Assembly (NCBI GenBank): GCA_029077825.1
Contig: JAQNCT010000008.1
Location: 1-64,000, forward strand
Reading direction: 5' to 3'
Length of the DNA stretch: 64,000 nucleotides
From: Acidocella sp.
GTDB taxonomy: Bacteria; Pseudomonadota; Alphaproteobacteria; Acetobacterales; Acetobacteraceae
Part shown: in pieces, positions 41,943 through 53,693 of the stretch
Layout of the letters: every line of letters starts with the position of its first letter
How positions within the stretch are numbered: position 1 is the stretch's first letter
Program-made: the position numbers and the translations under genes
The notes under the pieces: generated by a model
The model's input: the letters and a program-made list of their open reading frames with translations, nothing else
Told to the model about the DNA's origin: nothing
The model's database searches: none

Positions 41943-42185
41943 ATGACGGAACATATCTCCGCAGCGCCGTTAGGTCTTTTTATTGATCCGTTAGCGAAGA
42001 AGACTTTTCATGGACGTAGCGTTCCGCCGCATCCGCATCCGCATTTTGGTATTTCGACGCTGACGACGCTTTTGGAAGGCGGCATAAGCTGTGGAAACAC
42101 GATCGGAAATTTTGGTGAGCTCTCAGCTGGGTATGTGTCCACAAACCCAGCCGCAGCTCAACCGCGACATCAAGCCTGCTCGTGA
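41943..42185 (+). pseudogene. Pirin-family remnant
   Basis: A frame beginning MTEHISAAPLGLFIDPLAKK contains VPPHPHPHFGISTLTTLLEG and then GNTIGNFGEL, which correspond to the metal-binding HPH and DSLGN region of pirin. The normal continuation (NWMTAG...HSER) is absent; the frame ends within about 20 residues. Only about one quarter of a pirin is left, so it is a broken copy. Confidence 0.55.
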
Positions 42186-42312
42186 TAATGCCATAATAGC
42201 TACCAATTTTCGATTGCAAGTATCGTGTTGAAAATGCCGGTGCGTGGGATGGATAGAGCAGATCAAGATATTCAATGAGCCAAGGCGGCTCTGTTACGAA
42301 GCGAAACAGTGG

Positions 42313-42750
42313 CTAATTGCTAATTAACAATTGCTCAAGACGTAGGGTCGCAGCCTCGGCATCCTCCGCAACCCGGCGAATTTCATCATTATCAAAAAAA
42401 CCTGACCTACGAAGGCTCAAAAGTGCCTGCTTAATGCGCTGAGTCTGCAAAATATGATGAATTTGAGACATGCCCATAATGGTCGCCGGGTCAAAAACCC
42501 TGGTGCCAGAAAATTCAAAGCCAATTTTATTGCCCAGTGCCCAGCGTCGCGCGGCGGGATAAGTTCCGCCATTGGTTAAACGTATCTTCACGTCGACAGG
42601 GACCACGACGGGTGTGTTGGTCTCGACTAAAACACCATCTGATGTTTCATCACAAATCAAGCAGTCGATCGCAATGTCCGCCACCCCAAAAATAATCTTG
42701 CCCGACTTGACAACGCGTTGCCGTTTTGTGCGGCGCTTTTCAGTTAGCAT
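42313..42750 (-). CDS. PilZ-domain protein
   Basis: 145 residues. The N-terminus RRTKRQRVVKSGKIIF gives the basic RxxxR c-di-GMP-binding motif, and the D/NxSxxG motif is degenerate (CDETSDGVLVETNTPV). A short beta-barrel follows (VDVKIRLTNGGTYPAARRWA, LGNKIGFEFSG), then a helical C-terminal extension. It may bind c-di-GMP or be a degenerate relative. Isolated gene. Confidence 0.72.
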   Translation of the reverse strand: MLTEKRRTKRQRVVKSGKIIFGVADIAIDCLICDETSDGVLVETNTPVVVPVDVKIRLTNGGTYPAARRWALGNKIGFEFSGTRVFDPATIMGMSQIHHILQTQRIKQALLSLRRSGFFDNDEIRRVAEDAEAATLRLEQLLISN

Positions 42751-43206
42751 GGGTCTCTGTCCTCTATCAAAACCAGTGGCCTTTGCGGTGGCCGGAATGC
42801 AAACCTGCGTAAATTTAAATCACATAGGTGGTGATGTGATGGTGGTGCGCAGGCCGATAAGAATGGCAACAATGGAAGATTACAGTGAGATATTTTTATC
42901 GAACGAATTTACAACACACACCACGCAGAAATACCAGCCTCAAGCTGGGTTGGAATAATTAAGCCTAGGAAGAACAGATTTATGAATCTAATTTGTTAAA
43001 TACAAATTACTTTTTTGTTTTCTACGGATTATTTTCTCAGTTCTGTCCGGGTTTTTTTATAATAACGAAGGCACAAAACATTTAAAATTCAATGGCCGTG
43101 CCGCCCGCGCTAACTTCGCTGGCTCCCGCATGGATTTATCCACCCAAATTATGATTATCTCACGCTAGAACTGGACCATTTCCCGGATTGCCAAAATCCA
43201 TCGGCC
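42751..43206. other. Intergenic region, no gene seen
   Basis: 456 bp, AT-rich in the middle, between the PilZ gene start and the gyrB stop. No supported frame, tRNA or clear terminator. Presumably the PilZ promoter and the gyrB 3' UTR. Confidence 0.35.
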
Positions 43207-45735
<2,529 letters not shown>

Positions 45736-45793
45736 TCAGCCTTTGGTAAGGTTAGGGAGCAGAGCCCCTTGGATTTAGCTCACGTCCCCAACC

Positions 45794-47020
45794 TCAGGCA
45801 TTTACCGTGATTTTGGGAAAAACGCGTTCGGTTGGTTCGGCGGCACCGAGTTGGTGGGCAAGTTTGGTGATGGCGTCGCGGAAGGGGCCTTTCATGCTGG
45901 TGCCCATTTCGCCGAATTTTTCAGCCTTGGGGATGATGCGGGGAAGATCAGGGATGATGATGTCGAATTTGAGCGAGAGCGATTGTTCCATGAATTTCTG
46001 GGTCAGCCCGTAGGGCCGGCCGGCCTGGTTGAGGATCAAAATGGTGCGGGTGTGGGGGCTGGTAGGTTGGGCGTTGAGGCGTTCGAAGTTGCGCAAGCTC
46101 ATGATGCTGGGGTCGAGGATGATGACGCGCTGCTGGGCCAGCTCAAGGACATCGCGGGCGAAGGGCAGGCGGCGGGCGCCGGTATCGGCGATGACGAATT
46201 TGAAGCGGCCAAGCAGGGCTTTGGTGAGGGTTTTGGCGGCACCTTCGGGGTAATCGAGGCGCTGGGTAAGGGATTCCTGGCCGGCCAGCACATGCAGCCG
46301 GTCGCCGGCGGGCTGGGCAACGCGCTCGATCAGCATGGAGTCCATGCGCTCGGGCGATTGCAGAGCGGTGGCCAGACCGCGGCTGGGGTCCACATTAAGG
46401 GCCAGGGCAGCGGTGCCGGTTTGCAGGTCAGTGTCGAGCAGAATGGTATGGCGGTGCAGATCATGGCCGATGATCCAGGCCAGGTTGGCCGCGATGGTGG
46501 TAGTGCCGACCCCGCCGCGGGCACCGGTAAGGGTGATGATATGGCCGCTCGCCGGGGCGGCGGCGGGCTGCGGGTCAGGCTGGATATGCGGCAGCAGCAG
46601 CTTGATCACGTCAGGCTTGGTAAGGGGTTTGGCCAGATATTCGTGCACCCCCATGCCGTTGACGACGGCACGGTAAAAGCTCAGCTCGCGGGCGGGGCCA
46701 ATGACCAGAACGGTGGTGCCGGGTTCCACCAGCTCAGCTAGCTCCAGCATCGCAGACAGCGGCTGCACCTCGCCGGTAAGGTCCACCAGTAGGGTTTGCG
46801 GGCAGGGAATGCGGCTGAGCATGGCGAGGGTTTTGCGAAAATCCACGATATGAAAGGTGCCGCCGTTGGCAAGCGTGGTCTCAAAGCTGCTCTCCAGCAG
46901 GGCAGCCGTGGCGGCATCGGCGACGAAGCCGATAAATGTCTGTCTGGCGGGCGCGCCAGCGGGCAACTGCGGCATCGGCGGCGTGCTGCGGAGATTGAAT
47001 TGGGATTGGCTGGAGGACAT
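45794..47020 (-). CDS. CpaE/TadZ-like pilus assembly ATPase
   Basis: 408 residues. An N-terminal receiver-like domain (about 25-155, with GMGVHEYLAKPLTKPDVIKL) without obvious phosphorylation chemistry is followed by a ParA/MinD-type P-loop domain: LTGARGGVGTTTIAANLAWI, LLDTDLQTGTAALALNVDPS, LILNQAGRPYGLTQ. This is the CpaE/TadZ layout, which positions Flp/Tad pili at the pole. No other tad genes lie in the window, so it is an orphan here. The Walker A carries the GGVGTT form without the usual first lysine. Confidence 0.85.
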   Translation of the reverse strand: MSSSQSQFNLRSTPPMPQLPAGAPARQTFIGFVADAATAALLESSFETTLANGGTFHIVDFRKTLAMLSRIPCPQTLLVDLTGEVQPLSAMLELAELVEPGTTVLVIGPARELSFYRAVVNGMGVHEYLAKPLTKPDVIKLLLPHIQPDPQPAAAPASGHIITLTGARGGVGTTTIAANLAWIIGHDLHRHTILLDTDLQTGTAALALNVDPSRGLATALQSPERMDSMLIERVAQPAGDRLHVLAGQESLTQRLDYPEGAAKTLTKALLGRFKFVIADTGARRLPFARDVLELAQQRVIILDPSIMSLRNFERLNAQPTSPHTRTILILNQAGRPYGLTQKFMEQSLSLKFDIIIPDLPRIIPKAEKFGEMGTSMKGPFRDAITKLAHQLGAAEPTERVFPKITVNA

Positions 47021-47197
47021 GGCGGCACCTGAAGCAACGTCAACGCTGATGTTTGACTGCGTGCCGAATGTTTCGGGCGATCCGTCGATCCCTCAAGTGT
47101 CGCGGGCGGATCCGTCCTGATGATGATACAGGCCGGGGCGTTTCCACTTTATTAACGCCACATCATCTGCGCGTGTCTTTAACAAAAAACCGAGCGG

Positions 47198-47896
47198 TTA
47201 CGGGGTAATCACTCTTGGCATGCCTGGCCGGGGCGCTTGTGCGGCCAGACCATCCATGGTGATGACGCGCACCAGCCGGGCGGCGGGGGCCTGCATAATC
47301 ACCACCGGGTCAGGGGCGTCGATGGTAATGTCGCCGATGGCGGACGGAATATTGCCGATGCCGTGCCAGGCGGCCAGCACCCGGCGCTGGTAGGGCAGGC
47401 CGAGGTCTGGCACCGCTGAATGGTAATCGGCGATAGCGGTGTTCCAGGAGCCGGTTTGGGCTTTAAGACGCGCCAGATAACTGGCGGCATAGGTGGCGTT
47501 GGCGGCGGGGTCGAAGGCGGTATCAAGGTCGGGGAAGGCGCCCGCATGGTACTTCAAACTCACCTGGAAGCAGCCGACGTCGATGTCATTGGCGCCGGAG
47601 GATTGCGCGAGGCGGGTGAAGGCGATGGCGTCCTGCTTGCTGGCAAAATAATGGCCCGCACCGTCAATATTCACGGTCCAGGGCCAGGGGGCGATGTGGC
47701 CGGTCAGGGTGTCGGCCCGGCCAGATTCCACCATGCCGATTGAGACCAGTATATTGGCGGGCAGGGTGGCAGCGGTCTCGGCAGCGTTGCCCGCGGCAGC
47801 GCAAGAATTAGCGGACGCGGCGATGGGTACGCTGGCGGCGGTTGGGGCTGCCAAGCCGAGCATCCAGAGCACCAAAAATGGCTGCCAGCGGGTCAT
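47198..47896 (-). CDS. Secreted lytic transglycosylase (SLT family)
   Basis: 232 residues. Signal peptide MTRWQPFLVLWMLGLAAPTA. SLT core with the catalytic Glu in LVSIGMVESGRAD, followed by DVGCFQVSLKYHAGAFPDLD and AASYLARLKAQTGSWNTAIA then DYHSA. It cleaves peptidoglycan in the periplasm, often to open the wall for pili or secretion systems. It lies behind the CpaE-like gene on the same strand. Confidence 0.85.
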   Translation of the reverse strand: MTRWQPFLVLWMLGLAAPTAASVPIAASANSCAAAGNAAETAATLPANILVSIGMVESGRADTLTGHIAPWPWTVNIDGAGHYFASKQDAIAFTRLAQSSGANDIDVGCFQVSLKYHAGAFPDLDTAFDPAANATYAASYLARLKAQTGSWNTAIADYHSAVPDLGLPYQRRVLAAWHGIGNIPSAIGDITIDAPDPVVIMQAPAARLVRVITMDGLAAQAPRPGMPRVITP

Positions 47897-48056
47897 AAGT
47901 AATTCATTAAAGTTAAAACTCGGGCATGACGAGGGTTTAATCGGGGGGAGAGGTAAATTATCTTGAGTTGTATAGCGGGGCCACCCATTTCCTGAAGACG
48001 CGCGGTGCTTAATGCAGCGCGAGCGCGATAAATCGTATAAAACTCAGGAGATTGCC

Positions 48057-48497
48057 ATGCTATTCCCCATGCGTTCACTATGGCTGGCTACCGCGGCAAT
48101 TGTGGTTTCCGCCGGTATGGCTTGCGCGCAATCCGCCCCGCCGGGTGACCAGGATGTCGCCTCTATGTCGCCCCCGGCGGGTGCGATGCCGATGCAGCAC
48201 TCGGAGATAAATAATGAGCCGATACCCCCAGATGCTAGTGTGCAGACCTATCTGCGCATTGCCGAGGCGGCGATTCGGGGGCACGATAAGGCAAAGGCTG
48301 ACGATGCGCTGTCTGATGCCGAGACAGTGATTTTGACGCGGGTTGTGCCGCAGGCGGCCACCATTCCGGTGGATAACTCGCCACGGGTAGAGACCATTGA
48401 ACACGCCAGAGAGGCCCTGGGCGATGGTAATTTTGAGCAGGCCGCGCGGTTGACTCATCAGGCAATGGGCCGTCCGATGATGCCGCCCCCCGGCTAA
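48057..48497 (+). CDS. Small secreted/periplasmic protein, function unknown
   Basis: 146 residues from ATG 48057 with CAGGAG upstream. Signal peptide ends near ACAQSAPPG. The mature part begins with a Pro/Met-rich stretch and continues as a mostly helical domain (DASVQTYLRIAEAAIRGHDK, AKADDALSDAETVILTRVVP, IEHAREALGDGNFEQAARLT), a pattern like short TPR-type helices. It resembles small uncharacterised proteins of acetic acid bacteria only in general form. Followed by a strong terminator. Confidence 0.7.
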   Translation: MLFPMRSLWLATAAIVVSAGMACAQSAPPGDQDVASMSPPAGAMPMQHSEINNEPIPPDASVQTYLRIAEAAIRGHDKAKADDALSDAETVILTRVVPQAATIPVDNSPRVETIEHAREALGDGNFEQAARLTHQAMGRPMMPPPG

Positions 48498-48523
48498 TTT
48501 GGGCAAATATTGATGATTTTGTT

Positions 48524-48557
48524 GAAAATGGGCGCTGCATGGCGCCCATTTTCTTTT
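48524..48557 (+). terminator. Rho-independent terminator upstream of typA
   Basis: GAAAATGGGCGC (48524-48535) pairs perfectly with GCGCCCATTTTC (48542-48553), followed by TTTT. It ends the small secreted-protein transcript. Confidence 0.88.
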
Positions 48558-48621
48558 GCCACTCGCTTTTGCGCCGCAATATGGCTATGCGGGCAGCGAA
48601 ACTAGCAGGTTGCCCTTAAAA

Positions 48622-50457
48622 ATGTCCGTTCTGAATATTCGTAACGTCGCCATCATCGCTCACGTTGACCATGGCAAAACCACCCTTGTTGACCAGTTGC
48701 TCCGCCAATCTGGCGCGTTTGCGGCGCATCAGGCGCTGACCGAGCGCGCGCTTGACCGCAACGACCTGGAAAAAGAGCGTGGCATTACCATTCTCGCCAA
48801 AGTGGCATCGGTGGTGTGGAACGATACCCGCATTAACATTGTTGACACCCCAGGCCACGCTGATTTTGGTGGCGAGGTTGAGCGGATTCTCAACATGGTG
48901 GATGGTGCTGTGATTTTGGTGGATGCCGCCGAGGGCGTGCTGCCGCAAACCAAATTCGTGCTGGGCAAGGCGCTGGCGCAAGGGTTGCGCCCGATTGTGG
49001 TGGTTAATAAAATTGACCGTCAGGACGCTCGCCCGGATGATGTTCATAACGAGATTTTTGATTTGTTTGCCGCCCTGGGCGCTTCGGATGAGCAGCTTGA
49101 TTTCCCGATGCTGTTCGCCTCTGGCCGACAGGGCTGGGCGGTCAAGGATCTGACCGACGAGCGCACCAATTTAAACCCGCTGTTTGATTTAATCCTTAGC
49201 CACGTGCCGGCCCCGGATTTAGACCCAACCGCACCGTTTGGCATGGTAGCCTCAATTTTAGAGTCTGACACATTTTTGGGCCGGGTGTTGACTGGCCGTG
49301 TGGAACAAGGCCGGGCCACGCTGAACATGCCGGTGAAAGTGTACCGCCTGGATGGCACCGTGGTGGAAACCGGGCGTTTGACCAAGCTGCTGTCTTTCCG
49401 GGGTCTGGAGCGCGTGGCGGTGGATGAGGTTTCAGCGGGTGATATTATCGCCGTGGCTGGCTTGACCGATGCGACTGTGCCGGAGACCATTGGCTCACCG
49501 GATTTGCCAGGCCCGCTGCCCGCCACCCCGATTGACCCGCCAACCTTGGCGATGACCTTCCGCATCAATGATGGACCGCTGGCCGGGCGCGAGGGTAAAA
49601 AAGTTACCTCCCGCCAGATTCGTGACCGCCTATACCGCGAAGCTGAAGGCAACGTGGCGATTCATGTACAGGACTCCACCGAAACCGACGCTTTTGAAGT
49701 CTCGGGCCGTGGCGAATTGCAGCTTGGCGTGTTGATTGAGCAGATGCGCCGCGAAGGCTTTGAACTGACCATCGGCCGCCCGAAAGTGCTGACCCGCAAA
49801 AACGACGAAACCGGTGAGCGCGAAGAGCCCTATGAAGATACCCTGATTGATGTGGATGAGCCATTTGCCGGGGTGGTGGTTGAGAAAATGTCACGCCGTA
49901 AGGGTGAGCTGCAGGATATCCGCCCTTCCGGCGGTGGCAAGCAGCGCCTTACCTTCCGGATTCCATCGCGCGGGTTGATCGGCTACCATGGTGAATTCCT
50001 GACGGACACCCGTGGTTCTGGCGTGATGAACCGTTTGTTTGCCGGTTACGGCCCCTGGAAAGGTGCCATTGAGGGCCGCCGCAACGGGGCATTAATATCA
50101 TCTGAGGATGGCGAGGCGGTGCAATATGCTTTGTTTGCCCTGCAAGACCGCGGCGTGCTGTTTGTGAACCCTGGTGACAAAGTTTACGTTGGTTTGATTC
50201 TTGGTGAGCATTCGCGTGAAAACGACCTGGATGTGAACCCGGTGAAGGAAAAGAAGCTCACCAACATCCGCGCCGCCGGCAAAGACGAAGCCTTGCTCCT
50301 CATTCCGCCCCGCCGGATGACGCTGGAACAAGCCATCGCCTACGTTGAAGATGATGAGCTGGTTGAGGTCACGCCCGGCGCGGTGCGGTTGCGTAAAAAG
50401 CACCTTGATCCCAACGCCCGCAAGCGCGCTGACCGGAAGTCTGACGACGCCGCTTAA
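48622..50457 (+). CDS. typA: GTP-binding protein TypA/BipA
   Basis: 611 residues from ATG 48622, matching the family N-terminus; a longer upstream frame runs through the terminator and is not used. G1 [17 protein letters not shown], switch 1 [14 protein letters not shown]3 [14 protein letters not shown]4 [17 protein letters not shown]-like domains follow, and [20 protein letters not shown] then [13 protein letters not shown] mark the TypA-specific part. It is a ribosome-associated GTPase involved in assembly and stress adaptation. Confidence 0.96.
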   Translation: MSVLNIRNVAIIAHVDHGKTTLVDQLLRQSGAFAAHQALTERALDRNDLEKERGITILAKVASVVWNDTRINIVDTPGHADFGGEVERILNMVDGAVILVDAAEGVLPQTKFVLGKALAQGLRPIVVVNKIDRQDARPDDVHNEIFDLFAALGASDEQLDFPMLFASGRQGWAVKDLTDERTNLNPLFDLILSHVPAPDLDPTAPFGMVASILESDTFLGRVLTGRVEQGRATLNMPVKVYRLDGTVVETGRLTKLLSFRGLERVAVDEVSAGDIIAVAGLTDATVPETIGSPDLPGPLPATPIDPPTLAMTFRINDGPLAGREGKKVTSRQIRDRLYREAEGNVAIHVQDSTETDAFEVSGRGELQLGVLIEQMRREGFELTIGRPKVLTRKNDETGEREEPYEDTLIDVDEPFAGVVVEKMSRRKGELQDIRPSGGGKQRLTFRIPSRGLIGYHGEFLTDTRGSGVMNRLFAGYGPWKGAIEGRRNGALISSEDGEAVQYALFALQDRGVLFVNPGDKVYVGLILGEHSRENDLDVNPVKEKKLTNIRAAGKDEALLLIPPRRMTLEQAIAYVEDDELVEVTPGAVRLRKKHLDPNARKRADRKSDDAA

Positions 50458-50549
50458 ACCGTTACGCCAGGGGCAAAGCCCCCGGTTTTGACTATACTTC
50501 AATTCCGCATTGCGTTACGCTCATGGTGTTTTACCCGGGGAGTGGCGCC

Positions 50550-51098
50550 ATGCGGGATTGTAATATTGGACATCGTGGGAGTCGGCTGGCTTTGGGGCTG
50601 CTGATTTTAGGCCTTAGTAGCGGCATGGCCGCAGCTTCGACACTACCCGACCGTCGCGCCGGATTCTGGCAGACCACCATGACGCCAACCATGCGTATGA
50701 CGGTGAACGGTCAGGTGATGGACCGCACCGGGCAGACGATGGTGACGGCGCTATGCACCGACCCCGCGACGGAGGCGCTGGAGCGCAAAAAACTAATGTC
50801 CGGCGGCTGTATGCAAAGCAATTTGATTGCCGATGGCGATGCTTATGACATTCATGGTTCGTGCCCCGGTCCGCATGGGGCGGCGATGGTGAGCCAGGGT
50901 AAAATTACGGTTGATAGTGATACGCAGACCGAAGTGGATTTCACCATGACCGGTTCCGGCATGGCCATTCATATGGTTGGGCAATCCAAGTGGCTGGGTG
51001 CTTGCCCGGCTGGGGTGGCGCCGGGTGATATGGGCATGATGCAGAACGGCACATTCGTAAAAACGGGCAATGTTCAAAACGGTGCCAGTAAACCTTAA
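50550..51098 (+). CDS. Secreted DUF3617-like protein, copy 1
   Basis: 182 residues from ATG 50550 with GGGGAG upstream. Signal peptide ending GMAAAS. Mature protein begins LPDRRAGFWQTTMTPTMRMT, has paired cysteines (ALCTDP, SGGCMQSN), a GSCPGP turn, then SKWLGACPAGVAPGDMGMMQ. The opening R-x-G-x-W and the Cys spacing are like DUF3617, a family of unknown function with a lipocalin-like beta fold. The first of three intact copies and one broken one. Confidence 0.75.
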   Translation: MRDCNIGHRGSRLALGLLILGLSSGMAAASTLPDRRAGFWQTTMTPTMRMTVNGQVMDRTGQTMVTALCTDPATEALERKKLMSGGCMQSNLIADGDAYDIHGSCPGPHGAAMVSQGKITVDSDTQTEVDFTMTGSGMAIHMVGQSKWLGACPAGVAPGDMGMMQNGTFVKTGNVQNGASKP

Positions 51099-51117
51099 AG
51101 CAGAGGGGGGGCAGTTT

Positions 51118-51666
51118 ATGGGGCGGCAAAATATCAAGCAGTGTTTATGGGGGATTACAGCAATGGTGGCGACTGCCGCATTGTTCGGTACGTCGGCACG
51201 CGCCGACAGCAGTTTTCCGCCCCGCAAGCCCGGCTGGTGGCAGACCACCATGGTGATGACCATGAATATGAAGGGCCAGCCGGCTGATAACGACACCACG
51301 CCGTTTATCACCATGCTGTGCAGCGACGCCACCACCGATGCGATCACCATGAAGCAGATGGCCGGGGATACCGGCAAATGCCTGGCCTTTGATATTACAA
51401 AATCCGGCGATACCTACACGATCACCGGCTCCTGCCCGGACCCGATGGGAGGCAGCGGGGTGATGACCACGCATGGCACAATGGTTTTTCAAGGCGATAC
51501 CCAGATTCACATTGTGTCCGACACGGTCTCGCCTAGCATGTCAGGCCATGTAAGCGGCGATTCGAAATGGTTGGGGGCCTGCCCGGCTGGGGTTAAGCCA
51601 GGTGATTTTGGAAACATGCGGGATGGTGTTTTCAACAAGCAGGGGAATCTTTTAGACAAACCATAG
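51118..51666 (+). CDS. Secreted DUF3617-like protein, copy 2
   Basis: 182 residues from ATG 51118 with AGAGGGGGGG upstream, 19 bp after copy 1. Signal peptide ends near TSARADS. Mature part FPPRKPGWWQTTMVMTMNMK, DATTDAITMKQMAGDTGKC, GSCPDPMGG and SKWLGACPAGVKPGDFGNMR match copy 1 block by block, so it arose by tandem duplication. Function unknown; periplasmic or secreted. Confidence 0.75.
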   Translation: MGRQNIKQCLWGITAMVATAALFGTSARADSSFPPRKPGWWQTTMVMTMNMKGQPADNDTTPFITMLCSDATTDAITMKQMAGDTGKCLAFDITKSGDTYTITGSCPDPMGGSGVMTTHGTMVFQGDTQIHIVSDTVSPSMSGHVSGDSKWLGACPAGVKPGDFGNMRDGVFNKQGNLLDKP

Positions 51667-51686
51667 CCAGTGCGATTGAGGGGTAA

Positions 51687-51869
51687 AGTTTTGCGGCATC
51701 GGCGCAAGCGGACACCAAATCACTGCCGCGCAAAGCGGGGTTTTGGATGACCACCATGGTGATGCACATGCAGATGGCCGGGCAGCCGCCTGATAATGAT
51801 AGCCAGCCGATGATCACGGCGATGTGTACCGAATTGACAAATGTAAACGACATGCCAAAGACCCCATAG
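51687..51869 (+). pseudogene. Broken DUF3617-like copy
   Basis: The frame is preceded by a stop at 51684 and lacks a start and signal peptide. It reads AASAQADTKSLPRKAGFWMT, then TMVMHMQMAGQPPDNDSQPM and ITAMCTELTNVND, and stops at 51867-51869. It matches the first 55 mature residues of copy 2 very closely and has lost the C-terminal two thirds. Confidence 0.75.
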
Positions 51870-51890
51870 GGATTGAGTGGGGGATTCGCC

Positions 51891-52415
51891 ATGCGTCGCG
51901 CCATGCTAAGCCGTTCTATCATTGTAACGTTATTTCTGGGTTTTGGGGTTGGTGCGGTCCATGCCGCGGCGGCCGCGACTTTGCCGTCCCGCCAGCCAGG
52001 CTTATGGCAAAGCAGCACGGTGGTTACCTTAGCCAACGGCAGCAAATACCTTAACGGCGCACCGGTGGTGACGGTAAGTTGCGTGGACCCGGCGACTGAC
52101 CTGAAATTTTTTACCTTCGAGGGCAGTTCATGCACCAGTATGAATATCAGCGGCGCTGGCACCGCTTACGAGATTATTGGTGCATGCAAGGATCAAGGCA
52201 AGCCGGTGAAGATTCATACCAAACTCAATTACGTCGATTCTGAAACGGTTGAGTTGATGGGCAGCGTAACCACCGCCAGCGGTACGGTGCATATGAATGC
52301 CGCAATGAAATTTCAGGGGCCTTGCGTGGCCGGTATGCAGCCGGGTGATGAAGGCGATATTGAAAATGGTCAGTTCGTGAAGGCTGACAATATCAATGAC
52401 GCTGGTAACCAGTAG
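51891..52415 (+). CDS. Secreted DUF3617-like protein, divergent copy 3
   Basis: 174 residues from ATG 51891 with a GAGTGGGGG stretch upstream. Signal peptide ends near AVHAAAA. Mature part LPSRQPGLWQSSTVVTLANG, VSCVDPATDLKFFTFEGSSC, ACKDQGKPVK, GPCVAGMQPGDEGDIENGQF. Same cysteine layout as copies 1 and 2 but more divergent, so this is an older duplicate. It is followed 15 bp later by the AmpG-like gene. Confidence 0.7.
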   Translation: MRRAMLSRSIIVTLFLGFGVGAVHAAAAATLPSRQPGLWQSSTVVTLANGSKYLNGAPVVTVSCVDPATDLKFFTFEGSSCTSMNISGAGTAYEIIGACKDQGKPVKIHTKLNYVDSETVELMGSVTTASGTVHMNAAMKFQGPCVAGMQPGDEGDIENGQFVKADNINDAGNQ

Positions 52416-52430
52416 TTTGCGGGCAGCCGG

Positions 52431-53693
52431 TTGAGCGAAATTAAGCCCGGAATTTCGTTTAAAAATCTGGCGTTGATGACGATGCTGGGGTTCGCCTCCG
52501 GGCTGCCCTTGGCACTTTCCGGCTTTACGTTACGCATGTGGCTGTCCTCTGAGCATTTAGCCCTTGGGGTGATAGGGCTGACGGCCAATATCGGGCTGGC
52601 CTATACATTAAAATTCCTATGGGCGCCGGTGTTTGATGAGTTGGCAGCACCCGTTACATGGCGCTTAGGTCGCCGCCGGGGCTGGCTGCTGCTGGTGCAG
52701 GCGGCATTGGTGTTAGCGATTATGGGTCTTGCATTGTCAGACCCCGGGGCGAGCATTGCCGGGACACTGGCGTTTGGCGGGGCGCTGGCTTTTGTGTCGG
52801 CGAGCCAGGACATTCTCATCGACGCCTGGCGGATTGAGAGTTTTGCGCTTGACCAGCAAGGTGTGGCGCTGGCGTGCTATGTGTGGGGCTACCGGGCGGC
52901 GATGCTGATTTCAGGTGCGGGGGTTATCGCTCTTTCGGTGCGCACCGGCTGGCATGAGGCGATATTGCTGATGGCCGGGCTAGCTTTCATCGGGCCGCTG
53001 GCCACCATGCTGGCAGCTGAGCCTCTGGTGCCGGTATTGCCCCATACAAGCGGCTTTGCGGCCCGCTTCGCCGAGGCGGTGGTGGCACCCTTGCGGGAAT
53101 TTTTATCGCGCCGGGGTGCGGTGGTGATGATCGCGTTTATTATCTCATTTAGGCTGGGTGAAGCATTGGCCGGGGTGATGCTGGCACCTTACTACACCTC
53201 ACTGGGTTTCAACCGCGCGGTGATCGCCTTGGCGAATGGGCCGATCTCATTGGTCGCCACGTTGATCGGCACGGCGATGGGCGGGTGGCTGGTAACCCGC
53301 ATCGGGGTTGGAAAAGCCCTGCTGCTGACAACGTTGTTTCAAACCATGGCGCTGTTGATGTACCCGGCACTCGGGCTGTTTCCGGGCCAGCCGCATATGC
53401 TGGTGATCACTTCGGTTTTGGAATCTTTCGCTGAAGGTTTCCAGGATGCCACCTTCCTCACTTACATGTCCGGTCTGTGCAACCGGCAATTTACCGCCAC
53501 CCAATATGCGCTGCTGTCCTCGCTCGCACCTTTGGCGCTGCGCACCATCGGCGGGCTATCGGGCTTTATGGCGGCGGCGATGGGGTTTATTCCGTTTTTC
53601 ATCATGACCAGTTTTGCCGCAGTGCCCGCCGTGGGGTTGTTGTTGGTGATTCTGCGGTATTACCCACCAGAGGACCGCCGGGCCCCCGCATGA
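52431..53693 (+). CDS. AmpG-like MFS permease
   Basis: 420 residues with about twelve membrane segments. TTG start at 52431 gives the full first helix; ATG 52476 would cut it. The AmpG pattern is MTMLGFASGLPLALSGFTLR, LKFLWAPVFDELAAPVTWRL, SQDILIDAWRIESF and ALSSLAPLALRTIGGLSGFM-like C-terminal block. AmpG imports GlcNAc-anhydro-muropeptides for wall recycling. Its stop overlaps the start of the next gene (ATGA). Confidence 0.85.
   Translation: MSEIKPGISFKNLALMTMLGFASGLPLALSGFTLRMWLSSEHLALGVIGLTANIGLAYTLKFLWAPVFDELAAPVTWRLGRRRGWLLLVQAALVLAIMGLALSDPGASIAGTLAFGGALAFVSASQDILIDAWRIESFALDQQGVALACYVWGYRAAMLISGAGVIALSVRTGWHEAILLMAGLAFIGPLATMLAAEPLVPVLPHTSGFAARFAEAVVAPLREFLSRRGAVVMIAFIISFRLGEALAGVMLAPYYTSLGFNRAVIALANGPISLVATLIGTAMGGWLVTRIGVGKALLLTTLFQTMALLMYPALGLFPGQPHMLVITSVLESFAEGFQDATFLTYMSGLCNRQFTATQYALLSSLAPLALRTIGGLSGFMAAAMGFIPFFIMTSFAAVPAVGLLLVILRYYPPEDRRAPA

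Noticed and set aside
45851-46741. Long plus-strand frame opposite the CpaE-like gene
   Set aside because: Glycine-rich antisense shadow of a GC-rich gene with clear motifs on the other strand.
53477-53690. Upstream extension of the DTG protein inside the AmpG-like gene
   Set aside because: The ATG at 53690 begins a clean signal peptide; the extension is out-of-frame permease sequence.
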